Of a stretch of DNA of 64,000 nt, positions 1 to 8,802 are shown in pieces. A model generated the notes under the pieces. That model had not been told where the DNA came from, ran no database searches, and saw only the letters and a program-made list of their open reading frames with translations. The position numbers and the translations under genes were made by a program. Every line of letters starts with the position of its first letter. Position 1 is the stretch's first letter. Source of the DNA: JTS-RE94 sp041750795. Its GTDB lineage: Bacteria > Planctomycetota > Planctomycetia > Pirellulales > PALSA-1355. The stretch is taken from the NCBI GenBank assembly GCA_041750795.1, contig JBGSYQ010000064.1, forward strand, positions 18,664 through 82,663, read 5' to 3'.

Positions 1-1
1 G

Positions 2-235
2 GCCGTGTTCGGCGGCATGTTGGGCGTGACGATGTTTGGCATTTTTCTCACGCCCGTGTTCTACTATGTCATCGAGTGGGCCGGCGACATGCGCAGATTG
101 CTCCACAAGCTGCGCTCCGGGCCGCCGCCGGCCTGGGTGTCTCGCTTGGGGCTGCGGCGGCCGGCGCGCCTTGCAAAGCGCGAGCTGCGCGTGGCCGCTC
201 ACGAGGAAGAGACGGCCGACGTCGATGCGACGTGA
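2..235 (+). CDS. RND efflux pump inner-membrane subunit, C-terminal end (partial)
   Basis: Only the last 77 residues lie in the window; the gene begins upstream. The opening stretch (VFGGMLGVTMFGIFLTPVFY) matches the last transmembrane helix of AcrB/HAE1-type permeases, which use the proton gradient to export hydrophobic compounds with a periplasmic adaptor and an outer-membrane channel. The helix is followed by a basic, Ala/Arg-rich cytoplasmic tail of about 45 residues. The tail is not conserved in the family and says nothing about substrate. The next gene follows after 36 bases on the same strand. The family call is firm; the substrate is unknown. Confidence 0.85.
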   Translation, partial: AVFGGMLGVTMFGIFLTPVFYYVIEWAGDMRRLLHKLRSGPPPAWVSRLGLRRPARLAKRELRVAAHEEETADVDAT

Positions 236-271
236 TCGGCCTGCCGATCGGTACTTTTCACGAGGAATAGC

Positions 272-1078
272 ATGGCGATGAAGTCTCAATTCAGCGGTCT
301 ATTGGTCGCATGGATGGCATGCGGGATGGGTCCGTTGCACGCCGGCGAGTCACAGGACGCCACCCATTTCGGCGCCGTTCGCTGCGAAGGCAGCTATCAG
401 GGCCACTTGCAGGGCGTCTGCACCAACCAGCGCGACGCAATTTATTGGAGCTTCACCGACGTGCTCGTCAAAACCGACCCGCACGGCAAGATCATTCACC
501 GCCAGGACGTTGCCAACCACCACGGAGATTTGTGCTTCCATGGAGGACGCGTGTACGTGGCGGTCAACCTCGGCAAGTTCAATCAGCCGGCCGGCGCGGC
601 GGACTCCTGGATCTACGTCTACGACGCCGACACGCTCGATGAGTTGCAGCGCAAGGCCGTGCCCGAGCTGGTCCACGGCGCGGGCGGAATCGCGTTCGGC
701 GACGGGCGGTTCATCGTGGTGGGCGGTCTGCCCGGCGAGATCGACGAAAACTACCTGTACGAGTACGACGAGACGCTAACGTTTCGCCGGCGCCACGTGT
801 TGGCCAGTGGCTACACGCTGATGGGCATCCAGACCGCCGCATTCTTCGACGGCCACTGGTGGTTCGGCTGCTACGGCGCGCCGCGCAAGCTGCTCAAGGC
901 CGACCGCGACCTGCAGTTGTCGGGCAAGTGGGATTTCGACGCGTCGCTGGGCATCATGGGCCTGCCCGACGGACGGCTGCTGGTAGCGCGGCCAGCGCGC
1001 GATCCGGCCGGCGGCCACCTGGGCGACCTCAAGCTGGCCGTGCCCGATGAGCAGCACGGGCTGCGCTTCGTGGAATAG
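272..1078 (+). CDS. Secreted propeller-like protein of unknown function
   Basis: 268 residues. It starts with a signal peptide (about residues 1-25, ending in the A-x-A-like stretch LHAGE). The body has repeated short beta-rich units such as 'IYVYDADTLDE' and 'YLYEYDETLTF', with W/G/Y spacing that suggests a small beta-propeller or YncE-like fold. I recognise no catalytic motif. A GAGGAA stretch lies six bases before the ATG; the ATG two codons later is also possible. It follows the efflux-pump gene closely and may be co-transcribed with it. No role can be assigned from the sequence. Confidence 0.7.
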   Translation: MAMKSQFSGLLVAWMACGMGPLHAGESQDATHFGAVRCEGSYQGHLQGVCTNQRDAIYWSFTDVLVKTDPHGKIIHRQDVANHHGDLCFHGGRVYVAVNLGKFNQPAGAADSWIYVYDADTLDELQRKAVPELVHGAGGIAFGDGRFIVVGGLPGEIDENYLYEYDETLTFRRRHVLASGYTLMGIQTAAFFDGHWWFGCYGAPRKLLKADRDLQLSGKWDFDASLGIMGLPDGRLLVARPARDPAGGHLGDLKLAVPDEQHGLRFVE

Positions 1079-1141
1079 CGCAGCACAAGCGCGGAACTCC
1101 CGCCCGCAAAGCATCGGCTTCATGTACTTGGCGAATACTAG

Positions 1142-1525
1142 TTAGCTCGTCGCGGCAGGACTGGCCGAACCTTCTTCGATCCACTTGCGTGCGGCCTCGA
1201 TGTCGCTCTCGTCGAAGTAGCGCACCGTGGCGGTCGTAAACGGCTTGCAGAAGGCGGCCATGCCGGCTTCCCACTTGCGATCGCCCACCATGGCCAGCCG
1301 CTCGATGTCTTTGAAGTGCTTGACGTCGAACTTGATATCTTCCCACAAGGCGCCGACGGTCCAGCCGTGGAAGTCGTGCATTTGCAGCAAAATGCGGAGC
1401 TTGCCTTGCGATTTGATCAGGCCCTCCACCTCGGGAACGAACACTTCATAATCTTCCTTGGTGAGCTTGCCGCTCAATTTGACGGATAGAAACTTTCCAT
1501 TCGGCTCCGATTGCAACTCAATCAT
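1142..1525 (-). CDS. SpoIIAA-like (STAS/SEC14-type) small protein
   Basis: 127 residues, cytoplasmic. The opening MIELQSEPNGKFLSVKLSGK and the later pattern with 'WEDIKFDVKHFKDIERLAMV' match the SpoIIAA-like family (PF11964-type), a compact alpha/beta fold related to STAS domains and presumed to bind lipid or a small ligand. The start was chosen over an upstream in-frame ATG because AAAGGAG sits seven bases before it. No membrane segment or enzyme residues are visible. The gene is divergent from the chloride transporter across 372 bases. The family call is good; the biological role is unknown. Confidence 0.8.
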   Translation of the reverse strand: MIELQSEPNGKFLSVKLSGKLTKEDYEVFVPEVEGLIKSQGKLRILLQMHDFHGWTVGALWEDIKFDVKHFKDIERLAMVGDRKWEAGMAAFCKPFTTATVRYFDESDIEAARKWIEEGSASPAATS

Positions 1526-1897
1526 CGTCAGAACTCCTTTGGGTGTTGGCGCGACCCGGCCGCCGAACAATCGGTTGTCCGGGTCCTATTCTGTGACTCA
1601 TCCGCATTGGGGCGGCAACCGCGGTTCTCAGCCTCTAATGTAACGCCTTCCAGCGGGGCTTGGCAAATCGCACTCCACAACGTCGCCAGCAGCGTGTGGA
1701 GGAATACAACAGGCCGCTGAGCCGCTTTGCCCGCACTCGCGTATCGCGAACGTTGCAACAACGTAGCGCCGCTGGACAGTTTGACTTGGAACAAGGGGCC
1801 GCTCGCGTTACGATGCGTGCCATGTCGGGCGGCGCCCCTGAGGCCGACGCCCCGACGGCGACTTGCCCGGCCGTTCCCTGCGACAGAGCAGCGTGTG
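1526..1897. other. Divergent intergenic region
   Basis: This 372-base gap separates the divergent SpoIIAA-like and ClcA genes, so promoters for both should lie here. I see the AAAGGAG ribosome site of the minus-strand gene at its edge. No convincing -35/-10 pair was found for the chloride transporter: a TTGACT near 1789 has no suitably spaced -10. No RNA gene or repeat is visible. Confidence 0.5.
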
Positions 1898-3292
1898 ATG
1901 ACGGAACCGATCCAGAACGAACTCGCAGTCTCGGGCCACGCCGTTTCGGCATCGGCCGGACCAGGCGAACTGGTAAGGCAGGGGCCGTTGCGAGTGGCCG
2001 AAGGCATCCGCCCGATGATTCTGTTCGTTTGGTCGGCGCTGGTCGGCGGTCTGGTCGGACTCGTGGGCGGGCTCTTTCAACTGAGTTTGTCGGCCATCGC
2101 TGCCTGGCGCGACGAAGGGATCGCCCGTTTTCAGTCGCAACCGGTGTTGTGGTGGCTGCTGCCGACCGTCTTCTCGGCGGTTGTGGTGTACGCCGCGTTT
2201 TGGCTGGTCCGTCGTTTCGCGCCGGAAACCGGTGGCAGCGGCGTTCAAGAAATCGAGGGTGCGCTGAACGATTTGCGACCGCTGCGGTGGCGGCGCGTCT
2301 TGCCGGTGAAATTTGTCGCCGGCATGCTCTCGCTCTCCGGAGGACTGGTGCTGGGCCGCGAAGGTCCGACGATCCAAATGGGCGGCAACGTCGGCAAAAT
2401 GATCGGCGACCTCTTCAAGCTCTCGCGCGACGACGTCCACACGCTGGTCGCCGCCGGCGCCGGCGCCGGACTCGCGGCAGCGTTCAATGCTCCGCTGGCG
2501 GGCATCCTCTTCGTCATCGAGGAGATGCGCCCGCAGTTCAAGTACAACTTCCTCTCGGTTCACTCGGTGCTGATTGCCGCCGCCACGTCCGACATCGTGT
2601 TGCGCATGATGATGGGACAGGCGCCGGATATTCAGATGGCGGCCGCACCGCGCCCGCCGTTGGCTTCGCTGTGGCTCTTTCCCTTGCTGGGCATCGTCTT
2701 CGGAGTGCTCGGCGTCGCTTTCAACGCGCTGCTCGTGCGCACGCTCGATTTCTTCGCCAACCTGAAGGGTCCCGCCTATCGTTTCACGGGGCTCGGCGTC
2801 GGGGCGGCCATCGGCTTGCTGGGCGTGTTTTACCCGTTGGCCGTGGGCGGTGGATACGACGTCATTCCGCACGTCTTGCAGGGCTCGACGGCCACACTCA
2901 CGTTGGCCGTGCTGTTCATCGCCCGCTTCGGCACCACGATGGTCAGTTACGGATCGGGAGCGCCCGGCGGCATTTTTGCGCCCATGCTCGCGTTGGCGAC
3001 GATCGTCGGCATGGCGACCGGCCATTTTGCCCACGCCTGGTTTCCCGACTGGATCGTCCACCCGCAAGTCTTCGCCGTGGCTGGCATGGGCGCGCTGTTT
3101 TCCGCCACGGTCCGCGCGCCCCTGACGGGCATTGCCCTGTCGATCGAAATGACCGGAAACTATGCGCTGATCTTGCCGCTGATCCTCACCTGCATGGTGG
3201 CGGCCATCGTCGCCCAAGCGCTGCGCGGCAAGCCCATCTACAGCGTATTGCTCAAACGCACGCTCGACCGTGCGGCGGCCGCCGGTCCATAG
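1898..3292 (+). CDS. clcA: ClcA-type chloride/proton antiporter
   Basis: 464 residues, close to the E. coli ClcA length. It is an integral membrane protein exchanging chloride for protons. The filter signatures are in order: GSGVQEIEG (about 114-121, in place of GSGIP), GREGP (153-157, with the gating glutamate E155) and GSGAPGGIFAP further on. The pair E208-E209 in 'FVIEEMRPQF' matches the internal proton glutamate of ClcA, which argues for an antiporter and not a passive channel. The ATG was chosen because homology begins just after it; upstream in-frame codons read Arg-rich non-homologous sequence. No CBS domain is present. The gene stands alone between opposite-strand genes. Confidence 0.95.
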   Translation: MTEPIQNELAVSGHAVSASAGPGELVRQGPLRVAEGIRPMILFVWSALVGGLVGLVGGLFQLSLSAIAAWRDEGIARFQSQPVLWWLLPTVFSAVVVYAAFWLVRRFAPETGGSGVQEIEGALNDLRPLRWRRVLPVKFVAGMLSLSGGLVLGREGPTIQMGGNVGKMIGDLFKLSRDDVHTLVAAGAGAGLAAAFNAPLAGILFVIEEMRPQFKYNFLSVHSVLIAAATSDIVLRMMMGQAPDIQMAAAPRPPLASLWLFPLLGIVFGVLGVAFNALLVRTLDFFANLKGPAYRFTGLGVGAAIGLLGVFYPLAVGGGYDVIPHVLQGSTATLTLAVLFIARFGTTMVSYGSGAPGGIFAPMLALATIVGMATGHFAHAWFPDWIVHPQVFAVAGMGALFSATVRAPLTGIALSIEMTGNYALILPLILTCMVAAIVAQALRGKPIYSVLLKRTLDRAAAAGP

Positions 3293-3318
3293 AAGGCCGC
3301 AGCCGTCGCCGCGCGTTG

Positions 3319-4506
3319 CTACGGCTGGCGATACCGGGCCAGCGCCTCTCGGTTGAGCTCGATGCCCAAGCCGGGCTTATCAGGAAGTTGGATCGCGCCA
3401 TCGACCAGCGAGTACTCCTCGCGGACCAATTCACGCCGTAGCGGCGACTCCGAAAGTTCCGCCGGCAGAAACTCCAAATAGGGGCACGCCGTCGTCGTGG
3501 CCACCAGGTGAGCGCTGGCGGCGATGCCGATCATGCTCTTCCAGCAATGCGGCACAACCAGCCGATTACGCTCTTCGGCGATGCGGCACACTTTGCGCGC
3601 CTCGCTGAAGCCGCCCACGCGGCCGACGTCGGGCTGCAAGACGGCCAGCTTGCCGCGGTCGGCCAGCTCCAGAAACTCCCAGTGCGTGTTTTGCCATTCA
3701 CCGGCCGCAATGCGCACGCCCGAGCGCTCGGCCAGCCACGCATAGCCCTCGACGTCGTCAATGTCGATCGGTGTCTCCAGAAAAAAGACGTCGTAAGGCG
3801 CCAATTGCTCGATCACGCCAAGGGCATGCTCCGCGCTCGGCCAGGCGTACGCCACGTCGACCATGAAGGTAAAGTCCGGCCCCAACGCCGCGCGGCACGC
3901 TGCCACCGTCTCGACGACCGCCGCGTCGTCCTCCTGCAAGCCGTTATGGCTATACGGTCCGTTGAGGCACACTTCCAGCTTGGCGGCGCGAAATCCCATG
4001 TCGCGGGCACGCCGGGCCTTGCCGATCAGCGATTCGCACTGCTGCGAAGCCGTGCGGCCCGTGGCCAACAGCGATGCATAGGGCACCACTGGCCGGGCGG
4101 CGGCGCCGGCATCACTCGTGCAGCCGGCCAGCAGTTTCCACACCGGTTGACCGAGCGCCTTGCCGCACAGATCCCACAGTGCCATGTCGATGGCCCCCAG
4201 GGCGCAAATCAGCGCGCCGCGCCGACCGGTCATCTTCGAGCCGCTGTAGAGCCTTTGCCAGATCGCCTCGGGCTGGAGCGGATCGTCGCCCAGCAGCATC
4301 TCCTCCAGCCCCAAACCCATGCAGTGCGTCCCCCGGGCGCGAATGCACTCGCGAGCAATCCACGGGTTGGTGTCGGTCTCGCCGATGCCCACCAGGCCTT
4401 CGTCGGTGTGGATTTCCACGACCAGGTCGTCCTGAGCGGACGAGCAAGCTTCGGCATCGTAATCGGGAATCAACAGCACGTGGCAGTCGATCTTGGTGAT
4501 CTTCAT
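3319..4506 (-). CDS. Enolase-superfamily (mandelate racemase/muconate lactonizing type) dehydratase
   Basis: 395 residues, cytoplasmic. The metal ligands are visible: D217 (MVDVAY), E244 (FLETP) and E270 (AAGE). A D293/H320 dyad (QPDVGR and VPHCWK) is typical of the mandelate racemase subgroup that abstracts a proton from an acid sugar. The usual K-x-K base motif reads K176-L-E178, so the second lysine is replaced by glutamate, which is unusual. The homologous start is MKITKIDC; there are only seven bases between it and the MFS stop, so it is the last gene of the minus-strand run. It is likely a sugar-acid dehydratase or cycloisomerase; the substrate is unknown. Confidence 0.85.
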   Translation of the reverse strand: MKITKIDCHVLLIPDYDAEACSSAQDDLVVEIHTDEGLVGIGETDTNPWIARECIRARGTHCMGLGLEEMLLGDDPLQPEAIWQRLYSGSKMTGRRGALICALGAIDMALWDLCGKALGQPVWKLLAGCTSDAGAAARPVVPYASLLATGRTASQQCESLIGKARRARDMGFRAAKLEVCLNGPYSHNGLQEDDAAVVETVAACRAALGPDFTFMVDVAYAWPSAEHALGVIEQLAPYDVFFLETPIDIDDVEGYAWLAERSGVRIAAGEWQNTHWEFLELADRGKLAVLQPDVGRVGGFSEARKVCRIAEERNRLVVPHCWKSMIGIAASAHLVATTTACPYLEFLPAELSESPLRRELVREEYSLVDGAIQLPDKPGLGIELNREALARYRQP

Positions 4507-4513
4507 AGCGGCG

Positions 4514-5860
4514 TCAATGTGTTGTGCTAGGCGCGATTTGATGGTCGACAGTTGGTGCGGTCTCATCGGGCTCCCCAGCCTGGCCGCCGGTCGGATCGAT
4601 TCCCAACCAGAGCACGGCGCCGATCAGGCCGACCACGCTGCCCAGCGTGATGCCGGCCTGCCAGCCGTAGCCGAGCGTCTCGCTGACCCAGGGGGTAATG
4701 ATCGGCGCCAGGATTCCGCCGGCGTTGCCCCCGGTGTTGAAGATGCCGGCCGAAGCGCCGCCCCGGCCGCGCCCCACCTCGACGGCCGTGACCCAAAATG
4801 GGCCCTCGGCCATGCCCAGCACGCCCAGCGCCAGCGACAGCCACGTGACGATCCACATTGGATCGGTGGCGCGAATCCCCAGCAGCAGCAACCCGGCACT
4901 GGCGCCCATCGCCACGACCGCCAGTCCGGTGCGCGCGGTGCGCCAGCCAAAGCGCATCATGAGCCGATCCGAAAGCCAGCCGCCCAGCGGCATGCCAAAC
5001 GCCATCGCCAGCGGCGGAATGGCCGCGTACCACTTGCTCTGTTCGCTGCCCAGTCGGAGCACCGTTTCGAAATAGTAGTGCATCCAGTAGAAAAACAGAT
5101 ACTGGAAATAGCCGACGCAAGCGTAGCTGCCGGTGAGCAGGATCAAGTTCTTGTTGGTGCGCACCGCGCGCATGAAATGAAACTCCGGTTCGTCGATGGA
5201 CGGGTGCGGCCCACCGGGAGCATCGGACGAACGGCGCGCGACGGCCGCACCGGCGCCGTAGTTCCACAGCTCGCCCAACGCGATTGTGATCACGGCAGCC
5301 TCCAGAAACGCCACGGGCCAACTGAACCGGTCGACCATCGTGCCGAAGATGATGAACGTGGATGCCACGCCCAACAGTGCCGCGCCGGTCACGATGCCAT
5401 TGGCGGCCGACCGCCCCTCGAGCGGCACGCCCAGCGCAACCGCATTGGCTGCGGCCGGGTGCAACGGCGCACTGACCACGCCCATGGCTCCGCGCACGAG
5501 AAACAACGCCACCAAGGCCACGCCTGCCGACGAGGCGACTAGCCCGACCACACCGGTCAGCGCCACGAACAATCCGGAGCCAAAGCACACCGCGGCCAGT
5601 GCAAACCTCGGACCGCGCTCGTCGACCAACCAGCCGCCCGGGATCATCGCCAGCGTGTAAGCGAACAGAAACGCCGAGTACACAAAACCCATCTGCGTCG
5701 CCGTGATGCCGAACTGGGGCATGATCTGCTGATCGGCCGCGACGGCCATGCTGACGCGATTGAAGTGCGCCAAAAAACAGATCGCCGCCAACAGCGCCAC
5801 CAGTCGCCAGGGATGGGCACTGCTGACCGGCTTCGCAGAGGACGCGGCGACGTTGGACAT
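4514..5860 (-). CDS. MFS transporter, anion:cation symporter (hexuronate/acid sugar) type
   Basis: 448 residues with about twelve hydrophobic segments. The early 'ICFLAHFNRVSMAVAADQQI' stretch and the loop 'GGWLVDERGPRFALA' match the ACS family of the major facilitator superfamily, whose members import hexuronates, galactonate and related organic anions with protons. The central loop (about 215-240) is charged, as expected between the two six-helix halves. It lies between the isomerase-like gene (36-base gap) and the dehydratase (7-base gap), which supports uptake of the substrate that those enzymes handle. The exact substrate is inferred from neighbours only. Confidence 0.88.
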   Translation of the reverse strand: MSNVAASSAKPVSSAHPWRLVALLAAICFLAHFNRVSMAVAADQQIMPQFGITATQMGFVYSAFLFAYTLAMIPGGWLVDERGPRFALAAVCFGSGLFVALTGVVGLVASSAGVALVALFLVRGAMGVVSAPLHPAAANAVALGVPLEGRSAANGIVTGAALLGVASTFIIFGTMVDRFSWPVAFLEAAVITIALGELWNYGAGAAVARRSSDAPGGPHPSIDEPEFHFMRAVRTNKNLILLTGSYACVGYFQYLFFYWMHYYFETVLRLGSEQSKWYAAIPPLAMAFGMPLGGWLSDRLMMRFGWRTARTGLAVVAMGASAGLLLLGIRATDPMWIVTWLSLALGVLGMAEGPFWVTAVEVGRGRGGASAGIFNTGGNAGGILAPIITPWVSETLGYGWQAGITLGSVVGLIGAVLWLGIDPTGGQAGEPDETAPTVDHQIAPSTTH

Positions 5861-5896
5861 GGCTTACAATGCCGGCGGAGGAGAGCGTCGGACAAG

Positions 5897-6904
5897 TTAT
5901 TGATAAATCGGGTCCAGTTCTCGCGCGACGTAATCCATCGAAATCCGCCAGCTCTCCAGCGGCGAGACGCGAATCGTGTCCAGATCGTGATTGATCCAGC
6001 CCCGATACTTCACCTGGGCCAGCATCCGCATCAGCACCGTAAAGTCGATCTGCCCGCGTCCCAGCTCGAGCATCGAGTTGTAGAACTTTCCCGACTTCGA
6101 ATCGCCGGCGTAGCGCTGGCCGTTGGGCGCCACGTAGTCGTCGGCGACCGGTGTCAGTGTGGCGTCTTTGAAATCGGTGTACACCAGCCGGTCGATCGAC
6201 TTGCGATACGTGTCCACCACGTCGCATCCGCCTAACAGCAGGTGGGCCGAATCCCATGCGCAAAACACCCAGCGCGGATCGGTCCCTGCGAGAAAACGAT
6301 CGACTTGCGCCTGGTTCTCGATCAACGAGTCGGTGTGATTGTGCAGTCCCATGCGCACGCCGAACTCTTCCACCGCCATTTTGCCCAACTCGTTAAGAAA
6401 TCCGAATGAGTCTTTCAGGGCGGCCGCCTCCTCGGCTCCCTCGGCCAGCCCCGGCGGAAAGAATACCATTGCGTCGGCGCCATACTTTTGATGTGCCGCC
6501 AGCGCAACGCGCGCCCGGCGGCGGATGTCGTCCTGCTGTGCCGGATCGTAATACTGGCCGCCGAATGATACGGTGGAGAACTTCAGGCCGCGTTTGGCCA
6601 ATTCGTCCCCGTACTGTTCGAGCGACATCCCATTGCGCTCGAGAATGCTTGGAAAACCGGTGAGGCGGACGCCGTTGAAGCCGCCGGCGGCCGTCTCGTC
6701 GAGGATTCTCAGCAGCGGCAATGGCTCACCCGGCGGCGTCACCGGGCCCCAACAGCCGGTCGATAGCGCGTACAGGACGTTCGGCCGCTGGCGAGGGCGC
6801 GCCTGCGAGTCGAGCGCCGCGCTGCGATGAACGCGCCCCAGCAGAGGAGTCGCAACCCCGGCGGCGGCAGCGCCCAGAAACGTGCGGCGATTCACGCGTG
6901 TCAT
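5897..6904 (-). CDS. Tat-exported sugar phosphate isomerase/epimerase-like TIM barrel
   Basis: 335 residues. The N-terminus MTRVNRRTFLGAAAAGVA is a twin-arginine leader (RRTFLG) followed by an alanine-rich h-region, so the folded protein is probably exported. The body carries xylose-isomerase-like TIM-barrel features: 'GFNGVRLTGF', 'GLHNHTDS', 'WDSAHLLLGG' and a closing 'WINHDLDT'. These give Glu/His/Asp metal-ligand candidates. Members of this family isomerise or epimerise ketoses or inositols. Export suggests it acts on periplasmic sugar before uptake by the neighbouring MFS carrier. Substrate unknown. Confidence 0.82.
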   Translation of the reverse strand: MTRVNRRTFLGAAAAGVATPLLGRVHRSAALDSQARPRQRPNVLYALSTGCWGPVTPPGEPLPLLRILDETAAGGFNGVRLTGFPSILERNGMSLEQYGDELAKRGLKFSTVSFGGQYYDPAQQDDIRRRARVALAAHQKYGADAMVFFPPGLAEGAEEAAALKDSFGFLNELGKMAVEEFGVRMGLHNHTDSLIENQAQVDRFLAGTDPRWVFCAWDSAHLLLGGCDVVDTYRKSIDRLVYTDFKDATLTPVADDYVAPNGQRYAGDSKSGKFYNSMLELGRGQIDFTVLMRMLAQVKYRGWINHDLDTIRVSPLESWRISMDYVARELDPIYQ

Positions 6905-6943
6905 GGTTAGACCCCCTTGGCAGTGCGATCGAATAGTCGCTGG

Positions 6944-7894
6944 CTACCCCTGTTCGGCAAAAGGCCACAGCTTGAGGGCCGTTTCGCCCAGGATCCAGCG
7001 GCGATCATCGTCGTTGAAAAACTTGATCTCGTCGCGATATAGCGCCAGCGCCCTTGCATAGCCGCAATATTCCTCGACCGCCGGCCAGTCGGTGCCCCAC
7101 ATCAGTCGCTCCGGGCCAAATGCGTCATACAGCTTGCGTACCTGGTCGTGCGTGTCGCGGTAGGGATAGTCCTGTTTCGACAACAACCACAGGTGGCTCA
7201 ACTTGACGTACACGCGCGGATAACGGGCCAACGTCAGCAGCTTCTTCAACTCCGCCGGCTGATCGATCGGGCAGTCGGCCATGTGGTCGATGCACACGTC
7301 CAATCGATCGCCCTGCCGGGCAATCACCCGCTCCACGTCGGGAATGCGCCCGATGGGGCACAATACGCACATCGGCACGCGCAATTCGGCGGTCCGCTGC
7401 CAAATGCGATCCATCCGCGCCACGTCGTTGATCCAATCGCCGCCGGGCCCCAACGCGGGACTCAGCCGCACGCCGCGAAAGCCCTCGGCCATCCAATGAT
7501 CCAGATCGTTGGCGGACGTGGCGCTCTCCGGATCGATACGGCACACGCCGGCAAACTTGTCGGGATGCCGGCGCACTACGGTTGCTGCATAACGGCAGTC
7601 CCAGCGATAGTAGATCACGTGTACGATCACCGTGCGCTCGACGCCGTTGGCCTGCATGAGCTCGAGCAGCGTCTCCGGCAGCGCGTCTCCGGTGGGCGGG
7701 TTTTGCAAGTCGGCCGGCCAGGGGAACTGCGGATCGTTCTTCCACACGTGTACGTGCGGATCGATCACGCGGAGCTTACGATCGTCGGCGGCCATTGACA
7801 GGTTTCCAAAAATACGGGATCCCGCCATTACACCGGCCGCCGCGGTCGCCCGGCCCAGCCAGCGGCGTCGGTTGATCGCGGGGCGAACGGCCAT
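6944..7894 (-). CDS. Tat-exported amidohydrolase-2 family hydrolase
   Basis: 316 residues, with a twin-arginine leader (NRRRWLGRATAAAG). Metal-site motifs of the amidohydrolase-2 (PF04909) TIM barrel are present in order: 'IDPHVHVW' (HxH), 'VCIDHMAD' and 'MWGTDWP', where the Asp is the catalytic residue. Relatives include sugar lactonases such as fuconolactonase and decarboxylases. The position ahead of isomerase, carrier and sugar-acid dehydratase genes favours a lactonase-like role. It is 33 bases downstream of the small secreted peptide gene and 39 bases upstream of the isomerase gene, so co-transcription is likely. Confidence 0.82.
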   Translation of the reverse strand: MAVRPAINRRRWLGRATAAAGVMAGSRIFGNLSMAADDRKLRVIDPHVHVWKNDPQFPWPADLQNPPTGDALPETLLELMQANGVERTVIVHVIYYRWDCRYAATVVRRHPDKFAGVCRIDPESATSANDLDHWMAEGFRGVRLSPALGPGGDWINDVARMDRIWQRTAELRVPMCVLCPIGRIPDVERVIARQGDRLDVCIDHMADCPIDQPAELKKLLTLARYPRVYVKLSHLWLLSKQDYPYRDTHDQVRKLYDAFGPERLMWGTDWPAVEEYCGYARALALYRDEIKFFNDDDRRWILGETALKLWPFAEQG

Positions 7895-7927
7895 GGCCTG
7901 ACTCCTGCGCGGGTTCGTTGTCAGTCG

Positions 7928-8110
7928 TCAATCGCGCGGCGGAAGCTTCGCGACCCAGTCGGAGTATACCGCCGGCCGCTCGACTATTCCTTCGTGTACG
8001 AAGACGCCAAAGCGCAATCGCACGGCTGGATCGGCCGCAGCAAGTGGCGGCAACCGATGTCCCAGCAGCATCAACACCAAGAGCACGAGACAGCCGCTCG
8101 ATTTGCTCAC
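7928..8110 (-). CDS. Small secreted protein, GTG start overlapping the DJ-1 gene
   Basis: 60 residues, read from a GTG whose last two bases form the TGA stop of the upstream DJ-1 gene (GTGA overlap). This arrangement indicates translational coupling. Residues about 7-25 (LVLLVLMLLGHRLPPLAAA) form a clear signal peptide; the mature part is about 33 residues with acidic and aromatic positions and no cysteine. I know of no family for it. It ends 33 bases before the exported amidohydrolase, so its product probably works outside the cytoplasm with that enzyme or is a lost-domain remnant. No ATG exists in a useful position. Confidence 0.6.
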   Translation of the reverse strand: MSKSSGCLVLLVLMLLGHRLPPLAAADPAVRLRFGVFVHEGIVERPAVYSDWVAKLPPRD

Positions 8111-8682
8111 GCTTTGCCCTCCACTTGGCGCCGGGCCTCGTTGAGCATCTTCATCCACGCGCCGATGTAGTGCCCGTGATCGTGATAGGTGCGCCCGCTC
8201 ACCAGGTTGCCGTCGATGACGCAGGGCTCGTTGACGAAGATGCCGCCGCACACCTCGAGGTCGAACTGGCACTTGGGCACCGTGGCCATGCGGCGCCCCT
8301 TGACGCAGCCGGCACGGGCCGGAATCTCCACCCCGTGGCAGACGCTGGCGATCGGCTTGTTGGTTTCGAAGAAATGCCGCGTGATGCGCAGCAGATCTTG
8401 ATCCTCGCGGATATACTCCGGTGCTCGCCCGCCGCTGAAAAAGATGCCGAGATAGTCCGCCGGATCGACGTCGGCAAAGCGCACGTCCGCTTCGATCGTG
8501 TAGCCTTCCCATTCCTTGGTGATGGTCCAGCCCGGCTTCACTTCGTGCAACACCATCTGATAGCGGCGCTTTTCCGGAGCGGCCACCACCGGCACAAAGC
8601 CGTCCTCCTGCAAGCGATAGTAGGGATACAGCGTGTCCACCGTTTCGGTGGCATCGCCGACGACGATCAGCACCTGGTTCAT
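8107..8682 (-). CDS. DJ-1/PfpI family protein
   Basis: 191 residues, the usual single-domain length. The opening MNQVLIVVGDATETVDTLYP gives the first beta strand, and 'IASVCHGVEI' holds the nucleophile-elbow cysteine C115 followed by His, the hallmark of the DJ-1/PfpI superfamily (class-I glutaminase fold). Family members are proteases, glyoxalases, deglycases or redox sensors. Nothing here decides among these. The start was chosen where homology begins; no strong ribosome site is seen. It is the first gene of the six-gene minus-strand run ending in the dehydratase. Function within a sugar operon is unclear; detoxifying reactive carbonyls is one inference. Confidence 0.85.
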   Translation of the reverse strand: MNQVLIVVGDATETVDTLYPYYRLQEDGFVPVVAAPEKRRYQMVLHEVKPGWTITKEWEGYTIEADVRFADVDPADYLGIFFSGGRAPEYIREDQDLLRITRHFFETNKPIASVCHGVEIPARAGCVKGRRMATVPKCQFDLEVCGGIFVNEPCVIDGNLVSGRTYHDHGHYIGAWMKMLNEARRQVEGKA

Positions 8683-8749
8683 GACATGCAGGGGGCAGCA
8701 GGGAGGGCGGCACGAGGGCCGGAAGCGGGAAACGTTCAACTCGCACGCC

Positions 8750-8755
8750 AATGTA
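8750..8755 (-). promoter_or_regulatory. Possible -10 box upstream of the DJ-1 gene
   Basis: Read on the minus strand, GGCTACATT lies about 68 bases before the DJ-1 start codon. It resembles the GGCTACAAT -10 context seen before the DUF6263-like and DinB genes elsewhere in the window. No clear -35 is present. It could serve the whole six-gene run. Confidence 0.35.
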
Positions 8756-8802
8756 GCCGAATCGTGCGACAGGTGCCACAAGCGGGCAGCGGAAATGGGC
8801 CA

